Numbered from the stretch's first letter, positions 1 to 12,497 are shown. The stretch is 64,000 nt of DNA from Micromussa lordhowensis (GCA_964020085.1 OZ026597.1:26938448-27002447), one strand, 5' to 3'. Notes: generated by a model from the letters alone, not told the origin. Numbers and translations: made by a program.

Positions 1-118
1 TAGAGTAACAGTTGACAGAAAGAAAAACAATACATTTGTAGGCCTAAACACGACAATCTGTGGACTTTAAAGTTACAACATTACAAGTAACTTACACACC
101 ATAATTTATGAAATGTTT

Positions 119-220
119 TGACTCAAGATAAGTGACTGTAGGTATGTGAATTCAATTATTATGCAATTTCAACTACTGAAATTGCTCTTCACATATCTAC
201 AGTCACTTGTCTTGAATTCA
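119..220. repeat. Imperfect inverted repeat (stem-loop) in RABGAP1 intron 1
   Basis: Two arms of about 32 bases sharing the core AGTGACTGTAG/CTACAGTCACT read as reverse complements around an AT-rich loop near 155-185. It lies in sequence that should be intron 1 of the RABGAP1-like gene. It looks like a short non-autonomous fold-back element. Nothing else is recognisable in 1-533. Confidence 0.6.
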
Positions 221-533
221 AGTTACAAATTAACACCAAGGATTTCTTCAAAAGAAACACCACTAAAACACAGTTACTAAAAGCATTCACTAAAGATCTG
301 CAGTAAAAAAAATACAGTGAGTTAAGTTATCACACTATTGAAACTATGTTAACTGAGAACAACAGATGACAATCTTTTATGACACTGAAGCATCCAGGAA
401 ATAAACACAAATGATTGTATATACCTAAAAAAGAAATTGAAACCATGTGGAGACATTTTTTGAGACCTTTTTTTAACTGAATTTGTATTATTACAGACAC
501 CTCTACACTGCTTATAATCTAGAGACCCTTTAC

Positions 534-1487
534 CTTTTCTGGATCTTCACACCTGAATACATGGCAGTGGAAGATATCTGAGTCTCCATGGACAGTATTG
601 AAGGCAAAACAGTCCCTTTCGTTCCCTTCGGCATCACCACGACCACAAAACAAAATCCTCTGTATGCGATAAGTTGCAATGTCAGCCTGTGTTCCAGGTT
701 CCTTAAGTCTGATCATGCTCTCTGATGTGGAACCAACATAAAGCAAAACATCAATAGTGACCTCTGTCTGTTCTCGCAGGATAGACATTGTTCTTTTCAA
801 TTCAATTTCACTGACAGGTGCATTCACAGTTGAGGATCCTAAATAAGTGATCCCATCAAATAAAATGGCATTATCGTCACTTTCATCATCAGACTGTCCC
901 GGATGAGTGCTTGATCTAGCTCGCACTGCTTCTCCAGTGGTGAAATCAGTAGCATTTTCAGTCTGCCCTAAGTTGGCCTCGCCATCTGATGCAGATCGCT
1001 GTCGTACCAGATCACCCCTGGAATTGTCATCTTCTGTTTGTGAATCACCATCCACAGCAAGTGGATTGACAACATGGTCATGGTTTTTACTTGGTATTTG
1101 ACTACCTTCCTGAAGATTCCTTCCTTTGTCCTGACTAGAAAATACCTCTTCTTGGGAAGCAGAGAAATGCAAGATATCTTTCTTTGCATCTTCCACCAAG
1201 TGTTGTACCTCTTCCTCTGTTGGACCCTTCTCCAAGGTAGCCTCCATGTCAGGAGTTATAACATCAGCAAAACTACTCACACTACTCCCCTGAGATTTGC
1301 TCTTATCCACAGAAGAGCCTGACACAGCTGATCCAGAATCAGATTCGATATCAGGCACAGTTAGCATGATGTACTCATGATCACTGTTTGTCGACTTTGC
1401 GCCCGGACTCCGAGGTTGTTCAGGGCTGCTGGAATTGCTTTCTCCTTTTACATCTTGTCCATTTTTCCCTGTGTTCTGATCCGCCAT
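534..1487 (-). CDS. RABGAP1: RABGAP1-like Rab GTPase-activating protein, first coding exon (partial gene)
   Basis: This is the N-terminal coding exon of a protein of the RABGAP1/RABGAP1L family, which inactivates Rab GTPases through a TBC domain. Only the start is in the window. The first ATG of the open frame is at 1487 (MADQNTG); a longer frame to 1511 begins with TTG, so I did not use it. About 200 residues of Ser/Glu/Asp-rich, probably disordered sequence precede a PTB domain. In that domain FDGITYLGSSTV, ATYRIQRILFCGRG, CFAFNTV and FHCHVFRCE match the family pattern (ITYLG, the ILFCxRG strand, FHxHVFxCE). The exon ends at 534 on a donor GGTAAAG after the Lys codon of EDPEK. The C-terminal PTB helix and the TBC domain must be encoded below position 1. 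PTB assignment is strong; RABGAP1 versus RABGAP1L cannot be decided. Confidence 0.85.
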
Positions 1488-2362
1488 AAATGACTCTGAC
1501 TGTTTGGCCAAAGATGTTTACCTTCAGCTGGGTATTAAAGTAATTTTTCAGATAAAGCAGTGTCTTGGAAAAAGTGCTTCTTTCTCTGGGCAAAATAATG
1601 ATAATATTTCGTTACAAGGTTAAGTTGATCTGCACAGTGGCATCAATAAGTTTAAGTATTTAATATTTTATACACGTCAAAGGAAACGAAACCGCTTTAA
1701 ATAGAAGACCACCTTCGAAGTCAAACTTGTCAAATGCCTTCAAAAGTAGCGATAAATTGATCAACAGAATTCGAGATGCCGCAAGTTCCCTGGCGAAGAT
1801 TATTCAAGGACAAGTCTGCGATCACCAACGACGGCGTTTACAGTGAAAACTGTCAAATGATGTCTCGCCGGTCTGAGAACGAGAAATCCTCACTAAGCTG
1901 ATGCTTACTTGCTTGGAAATGTTCTGAAATGTAAAACGATCGCATCAGAAAGGGAAACACAAATACCCATAAAAATGTAAACCATACGTTCTTACCTTCG
2001 TCCTTGGCAAGGGACAAAAAGAAGACCTTCGGTCGTCCACACATGAGCTTTTTAAAAAAGCTTCTCTTCTTCAATGCGAGGAACCTGACCAAACGTGACG
2101 TCAAGCATGGGAGGATACCAACTTATTTACCTTTCAATAATGGCTTATTGGGTGCGCCTTTTACATTACTACATTCGCATGCCACAAAGCTTTCTTCAAA
2201 TGGGCGAAATCACTTCCTTCGGCCCACATTCACGACAAATATAATGTGAATTTTGACGAGATCGATCAAAATAAGCCAAGCATCTCCTCGCCACCCGCGC
2301 TGCTTCTTGGGATATTTGGCATACTACAATTTCGTTACATGAAGAGAGTTTCAGGGTTCAAC
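1488..2362. promoter_or_regulatory. Probable bidirectional promoter, RABGAP1 / MRPS2
   Basis: The start codons of RABGAP1 (1487, -) and MRPS2 (2363, +) face away from each other across 875 bases. No convincing coding region or recognised repeat was found here; it must hold both 5' untranslated regions and at least one promoter. CpG-containing stretches around 1785-1850 and 2085-2110 stand out from the AT-rich surroundings. Shared use of one promoter is inferred from geometry only. Confidence 0.5.
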
Positions 2363-4047
2363 ATGGCGGCGCCACACGCGATGAGAGCAGTTTGGAATTT
2401 CTCATCGTTTAGAGGTATCGCACATTCGTTTTCCAAACAAATGGAGTTCCTAGAGTGCTTAAAATATTTTTCTTCTATTTTCCTTCCAGCAAACACAATC
2501 ATCTCAACTCTTTTGGTGCCAATGACAAGATTGAGACAGGCTTGTTCTATTCATGATTCTGCTCGTTCCACTCAGTTTTCGGATAATAATCAGTTTCCGT
2601 CAGAAAACCGACCCCCTGTTGAACAAAGTGATGTAATTAAACCAAGTGATGGTGGTAAGACAGTTTCTATATGCTGAAAGGATATATTATTTCGTAAAAT
2701 ATCCATTTTAAGAAGATTTAATATTGGAAAAGTGCCTGCCTGCCTGCCCGATTGATCGATCGATCGATCGGTGGATTGATTGATTGATTAAATGATTGAT
2801 TGAGTGACTGACTGATTGATTGATTGATTGATTGACTGAGTAACTGAGTGACTGACTAAATGACGGTTTGATTGATTGATTAATTGATTGATGGCTCAGT
2901 TCATGCTTTTTGCTTCTATCTAGACAATTTCTACTTGAAAAATAAAATGTAATTGCTGTTGTTTGTAGTCTTAAACCAAGCAAGTTAATTCTAACACATC
3001 TTCCTTTTCATGCAGATGCTTCTGACATTCCTAGAGTCGAAAATATCCTGGAGCATCCAGATTTCTTTCAAGTACATAAACTCTTCACTTTGAGAGATCT
3101 ATTTAATGCCAATGTACATCTTGGCCATTTTGAAGGCTGTTGGGATCCACTAATGAAGCCTTACCTCTATGGCATAAGAGAACATCATCATATCATTGAT
3201 CTCAATCAGACTGTGGTACATTTGAGGGTATGTATATTATTAACAATTATATGATGAGGTGTTTGATACCTGGAATAATCAACCCTTTTTGGTGGGTTAT
3301 TTTTCATGGTGTGTGTAATGGGAGTGAGGAGGGCAGCATGGCTTGGGGGTTATCATTCATTGGTTCCTTTGAGGTCCCATGATCCGAGTTATGTTAGATC
3401 ACTGATCCTGATCCAGGTCATACCAAAAGAATGCACCCCAACACTCTGAAAAGCATTCTTCATGGCACAGAATTTAAAATAGAAACAGGAGTAAGTCAGC
3501 TATTTGGACTGAATGGTCAGTTATCTACTATTTTCTCATTTCTTTTCAGCTGGCCTTGAACATCCTTGCACACATTGCTTACAGAGGAGGAATAATCCTT
3601 TTTGTTTCAACACATCCACAGTTTGAGGAATTGACACAGCGCACTGCAAGAGAATGTGGAGAGTATTTTGTCACTAGAAAATGGCGAGCAGGAACTTTAA
3701 CTAATTCCTACATGTTACTTGGAACGACCAAACTTGTTGATCTGATTGTATTTTTGCATTTGCCGTCACTTGGAACAAAAACACAGCCAGTGATAGAAGC
3801 AGCAATGGCAAACATTCCAACTATTGGTTTAGTGGATAGTGACTGTAATCCAAACCTAATTATGTATCCGATCCCTGGAAATGATGACTCACCATCTGCT
3901 GTCAAACTGTACTGTGACTTATTTAAGAAAGTAGTGTTAAAGGCAAAAGAAATGAGGAAAGCTAAGGATGAAGGTAATGAGGAATTAGGTGAAATACTGT
4001 TGCAGGGAGAAATTGAAAACCAGGATGAAGACAAATCAAGTCTCTAA
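2363..4047 (+). CDS. MRPS2: Mitochondrial small ribosomal subunit protein uS2m
   Basis: Component of the mitochondrial ribosome small subunit. Three exons join in phase: 2363-2654, 3016-3227 and 3550-4047, total 1,002 bases (333 residues), with GT/AG at every junction. The N-terminus (MAAPHAMRAVWNFSSFR) is basic and lacks acidic residues, as expected of a mitochondrial presequence. The S2 domain follows: FNANVHLGHFEGCWDP, YLYGIREHHHIIDL, ILAHIAYRGGIILFV, then the C-terminal signature AAMANIPTIGLVDSDCNP and YPIPGNDDSPSAVKLYC, which is diagnostic of S2 proteins. The tail is charged. Start choice: ATG 2363 has A at -3 and G at +4; an in-frame ATG at 2339 has a poor context and would add 8 residues. 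A 360-base intron carries a tetranucleotide repeat. Confidence 0.93.
2751..2895. repeat. GATT/GATC tetranucleotide microsatellite
   Basis: Imperfect run of GATT units with a short GATC stretch (2754-2770), in MRPS2 intron 1. It gives a spurious minus-strand ORF rich in Ser-Ile-Asn-Gln. Confidence 0.9.
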
Positions 4048-4202
4048 TGCATTTTCTTTCTTCGAAAATGAAATGAACTATCCACTAAGTTATGCTATTG
4101 CTACATATAGGTTTGTCCAGGTTATAGAACCTTTGTTAGGTACATGACAAATATTAGTATTTGCTTGATGGAATCTTCTTGAAATCTTGGTACATGTATT
4201 TA

Positions 4203-4208
4203 AATAAA
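4203..4208 (+). terminator. MRPS2 polyadenylation signal AATAAA
   Basis: Canonical AATAAA 156 bases after the MRPS2 stop codon. Confidence 0.7.
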
Positions 4209-4608
4209 AATTTGGATATCATTTTTTTTCTTCCCTTCACTTTAGCCATCTGAAAACATAAAATTTGACTTCAGGTTGGACCAGAATCCATTGGAGGTTG
4301 GGTCTGGTAAGACTATGACTTCAACAATGTAGGTCCACATAACTTTCATATTTTTTTTTACAATTTTTACCCAAAATTGGAACCACGCAGGAGTGTCTAA
4401 TTCATGGTATACTTCTCTTACTTCCTTATTTCTATCTGTATGGTTCAAAAGATATGTCCACCTATGTTCTTGATTTGAAGTCATGGCCTGACTTGTCCCA
4501 GGCCTCCGCCTCGTACCTCAAACCCTTACACACTTCTTCAGAAGAGTCCAGCACTAACCATTTGAGCACCAAATTTCAGCCAAGTCCACACATTTATCAC
4601 ATGTAGCT

Positions 4609-4767
4609 GTTGTAGGTCAAAATGAAATTCAGGTTAAAATGAAATTCCTTTGTCTTCTAACCCTAATTATTCATGGATCATGATTAATTAGGGTTAGAAG
4701 AAAAAGGAAATTGAGAATCAAACTAGGTTAAAATCATTTTAACCTGAATTTCATTTAAACCTACAAC
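4609..4767. repeat. Fold-back MITE
   Basis: Near-palindrome of 159 bases. GTTGTAGGT at the left end mirrors ACCTACAAC-type sequence at the right end, and TCTTCTAACCCTAATT mirrors AATTAGGGTTAGAAGA at the centre. There is no coding capacity, as expected of a non-autonomous hairpin element. Confidence 0.8.
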
Positions 4768-4789
4768 ATAGCCATCCCTAAAAGTTATG

Positions 4790-5305
4790 ATGGCCAACCC
4801 CATCAGTGAACTATGTGAAATTTCCCCTTCCCCAGCCAACCTCTCTAATGGCCACCTCTCTACAGCGGCCACTTTTTTGTCCCAGTCGACAGTCCATACA
4901 TTAACTTTTACTTTAACCGCTCTACAATGGTCACCTATCCACAATGACAATGGCCAGTAAAGCATGTCCCAACTGCCAAAATAACCACCTCTCCACAATG
5001 GCCAGTTAATCAACAACTGATGAATGGTGTATACAAAACCCCATTTTATAGTGTAAAACATCACGAAACTTTATCCGTACTGAGCATTGTTGGTATCTGT
5101 TTCTGTTTGGTTTCTGTTTTATTGATATATTTTGATTGTGTTAGGTATTTCAATGCTACAATAAACATTTTTTAAATATACAAATGTACCTCTCGAAAAA
5201 CGGGTGTCATATTTATGCCCCTACCTTCCCATAACAGCCACCTCTCTGTAACAGCCACGTTCATCTGTCCCCAAAGTGGCCACTGTGGAGAGGTTTGGCT
5301 GTATT
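4790..5305. repeat. Dispersed CCACCTCTC/GGCCA-rich repeat
   Basis: Variants of the words GGCCACCTCTCTACA, CACCTATCCACAATG, CCACCTCTCCACAATGGCC and CCACCTCTCTGTAACAGCC recur at about 4850-4870, 4925-4960, 4985-5005 and 5230-5262, with an inverted CACTGTGGAGAGG at 5282-5294. This is a decayed interspersed repeat; the ORFs it produces are not genes. Confidence 0.6.
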
Positions 5306-5879
5306 TTATATCTTCAGAAGTGCTTTCTGCAGTCACGTGAGTGGGAAACCAAGTGGTTGTATTTCCCTCCAATGTAAGGGAACTCATTTTTGCTTAATTT
5401 CACTTGATTTCACTATAATAACTATTGACCCCTCAGGTTAACTCCCAGATAGCAGTATTTGCTGCCAAATTTTACATTTACGCTTGAAACAGAGTTTGAT
5501 CAATGTAAAAGAATTAAAGTGATAAAGAAGATTGCTTTGAAAGCCTTTTGCAGGGGTTTACTTATTTTGGGAGAACCTTTTTTAATACTTCTCCCCAACC
5601 AACCAAAAACTTTGGACAAGCTATGGCTGATTCATGACAGTATGTGTTGCATCACAAACCAACTCACTGCCACCACTATGGAAAATCTATGGGGAAAAAA
5701 TGAATCCAAGCCTCTGTTGCCTTCCTGAAGATCCTCTTAAATTGTCCCACAATCATCCTCGCTACAAGTGGCATTGTCTGAGCAAATGTGTGTAAGCAGC
5801 AGATTTTCTTCATTATTACAGACAATGCAGCCCCACCAATGTTTAGTTTTCAGATGAAAAAACAAAAAAAATATATATA

Positions 5880-6122
5880 CACATATCTTAGTTGACCACT
5901 CCCCCAATGGGGTTTTTCAGGGCCAGTGGAAACAAATGATCAATCAAACACGATGTAAATGAACATAACATAGTTAAAAATCCCAACTAGCTAGCTTTAC
6001 AAGTGTGACCAAGCAGCTGAACTCGGAACTATCAAGAACAACACTAGCTGGTGGTCAGAATGGGACTTGTAACCAGGTGACCTCTGGATTTTGAGTCCGG
6101 CACCCTAACCACTCAGCCTCCT
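5880..6122 (-). mobile_element. tRNA-Leu-derived SINE
   Basis: Read on the minus strand, the head GGCTGAGTGGTTAGGGTGCC resembles a Pol III A box with a tRNA-Leu D-arm. ACTCAAAATCCAGAGG resembles an anticodon arm and GGTTACAAGTCCC a B box. A non-tRNA body follows and the element ends in a TATATA-rich tail near 5870-5880. The long 3' body and imperfect stems argue against a functional tRNA gene. Confidence 0.75.
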
Positions 6123-6614
6123 TCAACAGATAGAAGAAGCTGTATTTCATCATCTGAAAGGATTCCATTCTTAACACAAGAATTCAATATAAAACAATTT
6201 TCAAAAGTTTAATTAAGAAAGTATTTATTACAAGTATAGTCACCAGAACTAGTCATAATTCTGTTAAATCTAAATGTATTAATTTAGATTCTAAAAACTT
6301 GAAAAGGTTTATAAGCAATAAGTTAACAACATTTTCTGTTGACCAGTGACTAATCAAGGAGAGTCAAGTGTACTCTTGAAATAAAACAACATTAAAAAGG
6401 GTACCGGTATTTTGGGCACAATTTAAATTACCATTATAGGATGATAACTCAAATAGAAGCTACCGGTACTTGCAGACGACCATGTGCTGATAAACTTGAC
6501 TCTCAAAATTTCTCTAAATACTATGTTGGACCGATATAGGACAGTCCAACATTCCAAATGCAGAACAAAACACTTTTTAACGGTTTTAGTCACTCACTAG
6601 GTGGGTATAACAAT

Positions 6615-7020
6615 ATTAATCATAAAAATTACAATTTCCTTGATTGTGATTGGTTTAAAAAAAGTCCTATTTTCCACTAATTCACTTGCTTAGTTGTTAT
6701 TGGACAGTTCAATACGCCAATCACATTCAAAGTTGTAGTTTAAAATCAACCAATCTCAATTTGAGAGCAGCATTAGACAATTTATGCCTTCTTTGTCAGT
6801 CTTTTAATGCAAATTGTCCCGTTCTTTTATAACTTGGCTATTTTTCTTTTCTCGGAAATTGTAATTTTTATGATTAATTGGTAATAAGACTTTGGGTCGT
6901 CCAGTTTGGTCTGTAATCATACTCATGATAAACAAATCGGATTCCCGCTGCAGGGTCATCCGATTTTGTTATCACTTGTACGATTACAGACCGAATTGGA
7001 CTCCACTTAGTCCTATTACC
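6615..7020. repeat. Nested inverted repeats (fold-back element)
   Basis: A perfect 25-base inverted repeat (6615-6639 and 6854-6878) lies directly beside a second imperfect palindrome (6880-7020), whose arms begin GGTAATAAGAC / GTCCTATTACC and meet near 6950. No ORF is present. Either one composite or two adjacent MITEs. Confidence 0.65.
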
Positions 7021-8590
7021 ATTACGAAATTAATTGGCACGATTTGGCACAAAAACCTATATCTCTGACATTAGTCCTAACCTTTTCCTACAAAAACTCT
7101 TGCTACTAAGGACTGGTGATCATTTTCTTGACAAGTTTCAGACAGAAACTGAGGAAACAGCTCCTATTTTGCAAACATTGCATATTTACAGCAAGATAAT
7201 TCTTTCAACACATCTAAAGGTAAATTCATACAGAAATATAGCTCCAGAGTAGCCTGAATATAAACTAAAGAGGCACATGACATGTGCAGACAGTTGTATA
7301 CACAAAAAAAACTTTTGACAGCATTACCTATGTTTGCACTCAATGCATGTTAGTTTAAAACTACTTACAGTAACATTCACAAATCCCACAGATGTAAGTC
7401 ATATTTCTGCGAATGACAATAAGTCGTCACATTGTAGCATATGTCTTTGCTCATTTTCCTCTTCAAAATATACAAGAGTCGCTAAATTTAACACATTTCA
7501 GCATAATAAATTACAATAAATAAGATATTTTATTAAGCTTTTAAAACAACATTCTTAGCAACATCTTAAATCATTGGAAGACTAAGAATGACCTATAATG
7601 TCATTTATTTACCAAGTGAAAAAATTCACGTCATTTCTTGGACAACATTCCTTATGTTTGTGAAATACACAAAATCTGATCTTAAACTACAATTATTATA
7701 GCATTAAAACTTCAGTTTTTTGTAGTTTTATTTCACTGCAGGTTCATGATTACAAATACAAAATTAGTAGTCCGAATCTCTGTTTAAATACCTCTCATAA
7801 TCTCAATGTCTATTTTATAAAATCTTGTCTTCTGCTCTGTCAAGTTGACGCTATAATGAAAATTGCCATACTTCAGAATCCAATCCTGGAATACACTTGC
7901 TTACAATCACATGTATATGACAAACATTGGAGATTGTAAGCATCTTCATTCAAAAGTGTGGTCTCTCCAGCCTGTTTAACACACAGAAACAGAGGGGAAG
8001 ATAACAGAAATGTTTTTGTTGTGGCTGTTTCTGTTGCTCTAGCTGTTTATCAACAGGCATCTCTCAGCACTTATTTCAGGTGGGAATATCAGCACTTGTC
8101 ATGATTTGATCCTTATTCAAGGAACCCAGAGCATAGCAGCTCTTCTCTTCAATACTACCAATCTTCTCATAGATTTGTACTGGGCAAGCTATCACTCATG
8201 TCCGGATCAGCTGGATCTTCCTCTGTATCTGACGTGTGTGTGTTACATGGACAAATCAGGTAACTACACAAAACATTAAAGATATCATTAATGTTGTTAA
8301 AACAAAGTTGATAAATTTGAATCTCTCAACCTCAAGCTCAGATCACGCCGTAAATTTGAAGTGTGATCACTGCATTTTACAGCAACAAAACACAAGTCTG
8401 CTTGTATCTGTTTTTTTTTTTACAAGCTTAAGTTTCCAAACTTATTTCTCAACCATGTTAATCCACAAAGGAGCAAAAACACTCCATTTTCTTTTCTGGC
8501 AAAAGCACTATACATGGCATTATAAATTAGATTGAGTAAACAGCTTGAATTCATATGATACGCTTTCACAAGTGGAAGAACAAAATTGTG

Positions 8591-8684
8591 AAGTTGAAAT
8601 TAAAAAAGTCAATTATCTTTGTAAACTCTTTGAAATTAAAAAAGAAGTTGAAATTAAAAAAGTCAATTATCTTTGTAAACTCTT
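8591..8684. repeat. Local tandem duplication, 54-base period
   Basis: A block of about 40 bases (AAGTTGAAATTAAAAAAGTC then AATTATCTTTGTAAACTCTT) occurs at 8591 and again at 8645 without visible change. The duplication is recent and non-coding. Confidence 0.85.
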
Positions 8685-9155
8685 CTCCTGAAGCTATTGA
8701 GTTTAATTGCTTACTTCTAAAATAAAACAGAAAATTAGACCCATTGCTCGCCGGAATTTTGTGTGCAATGCGCTAAAATTAGACCTGAATGAATAAGCCA
8801 ATCAAATGGGAGCATTAGTCATCCGTTTGCGATTTGTGATTGTCAGGCTGAACACCTCAGCCTCATCATATAGGTTCGCTCCGTGTTTAACCCTAATATT
8901 AGAGGATGATCTTACATGTATATCTATGCTATAAAAACATGATAATCAGCATAAAGAAAGTTTGTCTAACCCCTGACATACAGCGGGAACCCTGGCTAGC
9001 TAGCAAGCATACAGTATGCCTATGGTGAGCCTACAAGAGGCCAGTCATCAGCCTCTAGATCACACTCAATCTCCAACTACAGAAACCAACAGGTGTTGAT
9101 AATGATGATGATGACAGCAATAAGGAAAATTAAAGAAACACCACCACAGTGATTC

Positions 9156-9161
9156 TTTATT
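9156..9161 (-). terminator. KCNT polyadenylation signal AATAAA
   Basis: AATAAA on the minus strand, 82 bases past the KCNT stop codon (9243-9245). It supports 9243 as the real end of the coding sequence. Confidence 0.7.
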
Positions 9162-9242
9162 TTGCATTTTAGAAAAGACATGCTCTGGATAGTGCAATTC
9201 AAGATTCAAGAGGAACAAAGAGAAGAGGACTTCTACTGTAGC

Positions 9243-12200
9243 TTACACGATATCGCCTTCTTGTAACTCAAACTCTGGATTAGGGTTAACTATCACATAG
9301 GAATTGCCTGACCTGTGGGTCATGTCAGCTGCAAAAATAGAATACAACAACCTTTACAATGAAAATACATTCGATTAATCAAGGCTCATTTTTCAAGAAA
9401 GTAGGTAAGGTTAAGTCTGCATCAGGGCCATTAGTGGCCCATCTCCGGTTTCTGTAGCATGAAGCAACTAGGAGTGTTTCTACTCCCCCCCCCCCCCCCC
9501 ACTTGAATGGGATCCTAGTCCATCACAGGGCTACCCCCAGCATTAAGTTTGCCGGTACCAATTCATACATCTGGGTGGAGAGAAGCATTTTGAGAGTAGA
9601 GTGTCTTCCACAAGAACACAACACAATGTCTCTGGTGAGAGCTCGAACCCGAACCACTTGATCCAGAGATGAGTGCACTAACCATGAGGTCAGCGCACCT
9701 CCCTTTTCAAGAAAGTAAATTAAAAATAACAAGCACTTTATAAAGAATGGGACACTGTGCATTACATGAACAAAAAATGTTCAGGGTTATTCAAATCATG
9801 GAAAAGTTGATCAACTGAGATCTCCAATGTATTGAACACTGCTTGTCTTGAAAGAGGACATTGATTGTGATTTTTATAACAATTCACAATGATGTCAAGT
9901 ATATATACAGCTAGCTTTATATAATATGTTGAATTATTCTGACTTGCATTTTGTTTAGTTCTTACTTATCATTTATTGGAGGACAGATGAACAGATGAAA
10001 TTAACAATCATTTTTTTTATTCTCTCTAATTTATATACTAAAACAAGTAGCTTCCATGTTGCCATGCATCTGTTCAGCAATAGATCACAGAAGACATTAA
10101 AATGCAGTAAGAACATAAGTGATGCTTAACAGCACCCATGCTACTTCTTTGTTCTTACCACATTTTGATGTCATCTGTAATCTATTGCACAGCAACATGA
10201 AACCTATTTGTTAACTACACAACACATCTTATTCCTGCATAAAGTTCAGTCTAACTCACGAGTTCCAATGATATTTAGAGTTTTCATTCTGTGCTCTATG
10301 ATGTCCGAGATGTCACGAATCTCAGTCTTTCTTCTCTTTGGAAAAGCATCTGTGAAGTCCTCCTATGAGAATACAAAAAGGAATGAGAAGACTTTTGAAA
10401 ACAGCTAAATTTATTGTTGATTCATTAAAGTATAAAGAACTTTTACAGATAAACTGAATGCAGAAGAGTGTTTACATGCTTTGCTACAGATGCACAACAT
10501 GACAGAAATATGTTGCAAAATGGAAGTGTATATTATTACGACTAACATTACATTTGGTGTATGAACAATGAGCATTTGATGAAAACCAGCTTGTTATATA
10601 CAATTTGCAGTGTGGCTCAAGGGCCTGGATCCACAAAGCCCTCCCAGGTTTAAATCCTAAGTATTGTTCAAATTCAAATGGACTATTGACCAAGCTAGTT
10701 CAGTCAAGATGATTGATTATTGACCAAGTTCTTTTTTTGCATGGACCAAGACATAGTTGAGGTCCAAAGCCACCCACAAAAAGAAGTTAATAACCAGTCA
10801 TCTTGGCCGCACCAAGCTTGGTCAATAAAGGGACTTATTATAGGCATAAAGAACATTTTCTGGCAAGACAAAGAGTTTAGTCCAGCATGGCAAGATAGCC
10901 CATATTGGCTCCTTGGGCAGCCAATCACAGCACAGACTTTGATTTATCTTGCCCACTCACAGAGCAAGTGGTATTATGAAAAAGTTCATCGTAAAGAAGC
11001 AATCTTTAGGATGCATCTCTACTTAGGAGAACTTTATAAATGTGGCCCCGACTTCCTGTTGACAAGTCTGCATGTTTGAAACTGCCAGATAACTCAGATA
11101 TGGGAAGCATTTAATTGGAGAGCAAGCTGGATGTTCATTTTAACCAATTCATGGGAATTATGAGGATCAGTATACAACACACCAACTTTAAGAACAAAGC
11201 AAGTTTGTTCACCTGGAATTCCAGAGTGCAAGAAGAGAATGACACAGTTGTAACAGGTTAATCAACAATGAAGCAAAAATTATGTCTCCTCACCTCTGGA
11301 ACATGTGATCGGTAGATGCCAATAGGAATTGCACCAGTGGTTGAGCAAAGTCGTTGGAAAAGCCTTCCATAAGTTTCAATCCAAATGAAATCCTCAGTTA
11401 CCTTCCTCTGATGCATGCAAAATGTTTAATGCAATATTATTATAAAAATATATAATATTTACAAGTAATCTTAAATTAAAACACTTTTTATAACCTTATT
11501 GAACTTACAAGTGAATATATGAAATGTCATATATTCTCATAAAACATCTTTTTACATAAAAACATGGCATATGTTGTTTCCTTACCGAAGAGAGATATCC
11601 TGATCCCGAAGACTGTTCACAACCCAACAGCAGTCTGACCAGGTAAATCATGTACTCCTTCACAAACGCCTACCAGAAGAACAGCAACATTGAGCAACAC
11701 AACTTAACATTACGGCTCACACAGTCAGGACCGACTGTGTGGGGGCACCTGCATGGAGATTCTGTCATGTTCTCAACTCCTACCAGCCCTGACTGCCCAA
11801 TTACCAGTAGCTGCTGTTCTGAGGCGAGGCTACGCTCCTTCAAATTATATTCTCATAAAACTGACACCTTGAAATTAACGATTGGAAAGGTCATTTTCAC
11901 TACTTTTATTGCAAACGCATTAATATTTCATCAAGGGATATCATGACCATGACATCTGATGTTAATAAGCATGCATTGTTTGGTTTATTTCTAGGTTTTC
12001 TCCTTAGCTTTTAGTTTTAGTTTTCATTGAGAATATATAATTATCAAGTCTGACCAAATTTCCAACTCAAAGTTCGTTAAAAATACTATTTTCAACTCCA
12101 AAGACAGTTTTATGTATGTAGTGATAGGCCAAATTGAGAAATTACCTGATAGAGCAGAGTATCAAGCATGCTCATACTGAACACATGACCAGCAGCAAAG

Positions 12201-12497
12201 GGTTCACGGAACATGTAGTTGAGGTGGTCCCTGTTCTGCTGTTTGATTCTCCTCTAAATTGAAAAGAGAATTGAGTTAGTTATTAATAAGAGAAGGGAGA
12301 ACTTAAATTATGCTGGGTACACTACAAACTGACTTACTGTCCGCACCTTAACACTCTCTCTAAAGCTTCGTGTTTTAAAACTAGCCAATGATTCACTTTG
12401 CAATCCTGGAGGAAGAGCCATGTCAGCATTAAACTTCATGAAGCGCATGTTGGAGGCATGTGTCAGCTCAACAATCAGAGTCGCTCTTGGAAAGCAT
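9243..12497 (-). CDS. KCNT1: KCNT exons 23-28: RCK2 second half and C-terminal tail
   Basis: Exon 23 (12338-12497): [20 protein letters not shown]. Exon 24 (12146-12253): [20 protein letters not shown]. Exon 25 (11586-11669): [15 protein letters not shown]. Exon 26 (11294-11407): [15 protein letters not shown] and [10 protein letters not shown]. Exon 27 (10260-10362): basic [19 protein letters not shown]. Exon 28 (9243-9328) ends [12 protein letters not shown] then TAA. Vertebrate proteins continue for some 30 residues after DIV; here the tail is cut short. The terminal G-D-I-V would fit a class III PDZ ligand, which is inference. Intron 22 (12498-20790) contains LTR element C. Confidence 0.88.

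Larger units (their letters stand above)
5306..9155. other. Gene-free spacer between MRPS2 and KCNT
   Basis: Between the two convergent genes I see only AT-rich sequence, one SINE (5880-6122), a nested inverted repeat (6615-7020) and a 54-base-period local duplication (8591-8684). No exon with family resemblance was found on either strand. The short ORFs here carry no recognised domain. Confidence 0.6.

Noticed and set aside
2708..2983. Minus-strand ORF rich in Ser-Ile-Asn-Gln repeats
   Set aside because: It is the translation of the GATT tetranucleotide microsatellite in MRPS2 intron 1.
6045..6122. Functional tRNA-Leu gene on the minus strand
   Set aside because: Stems are imperfect and a SINE body and TA-rich tail follow the B box; it is a SINE head.
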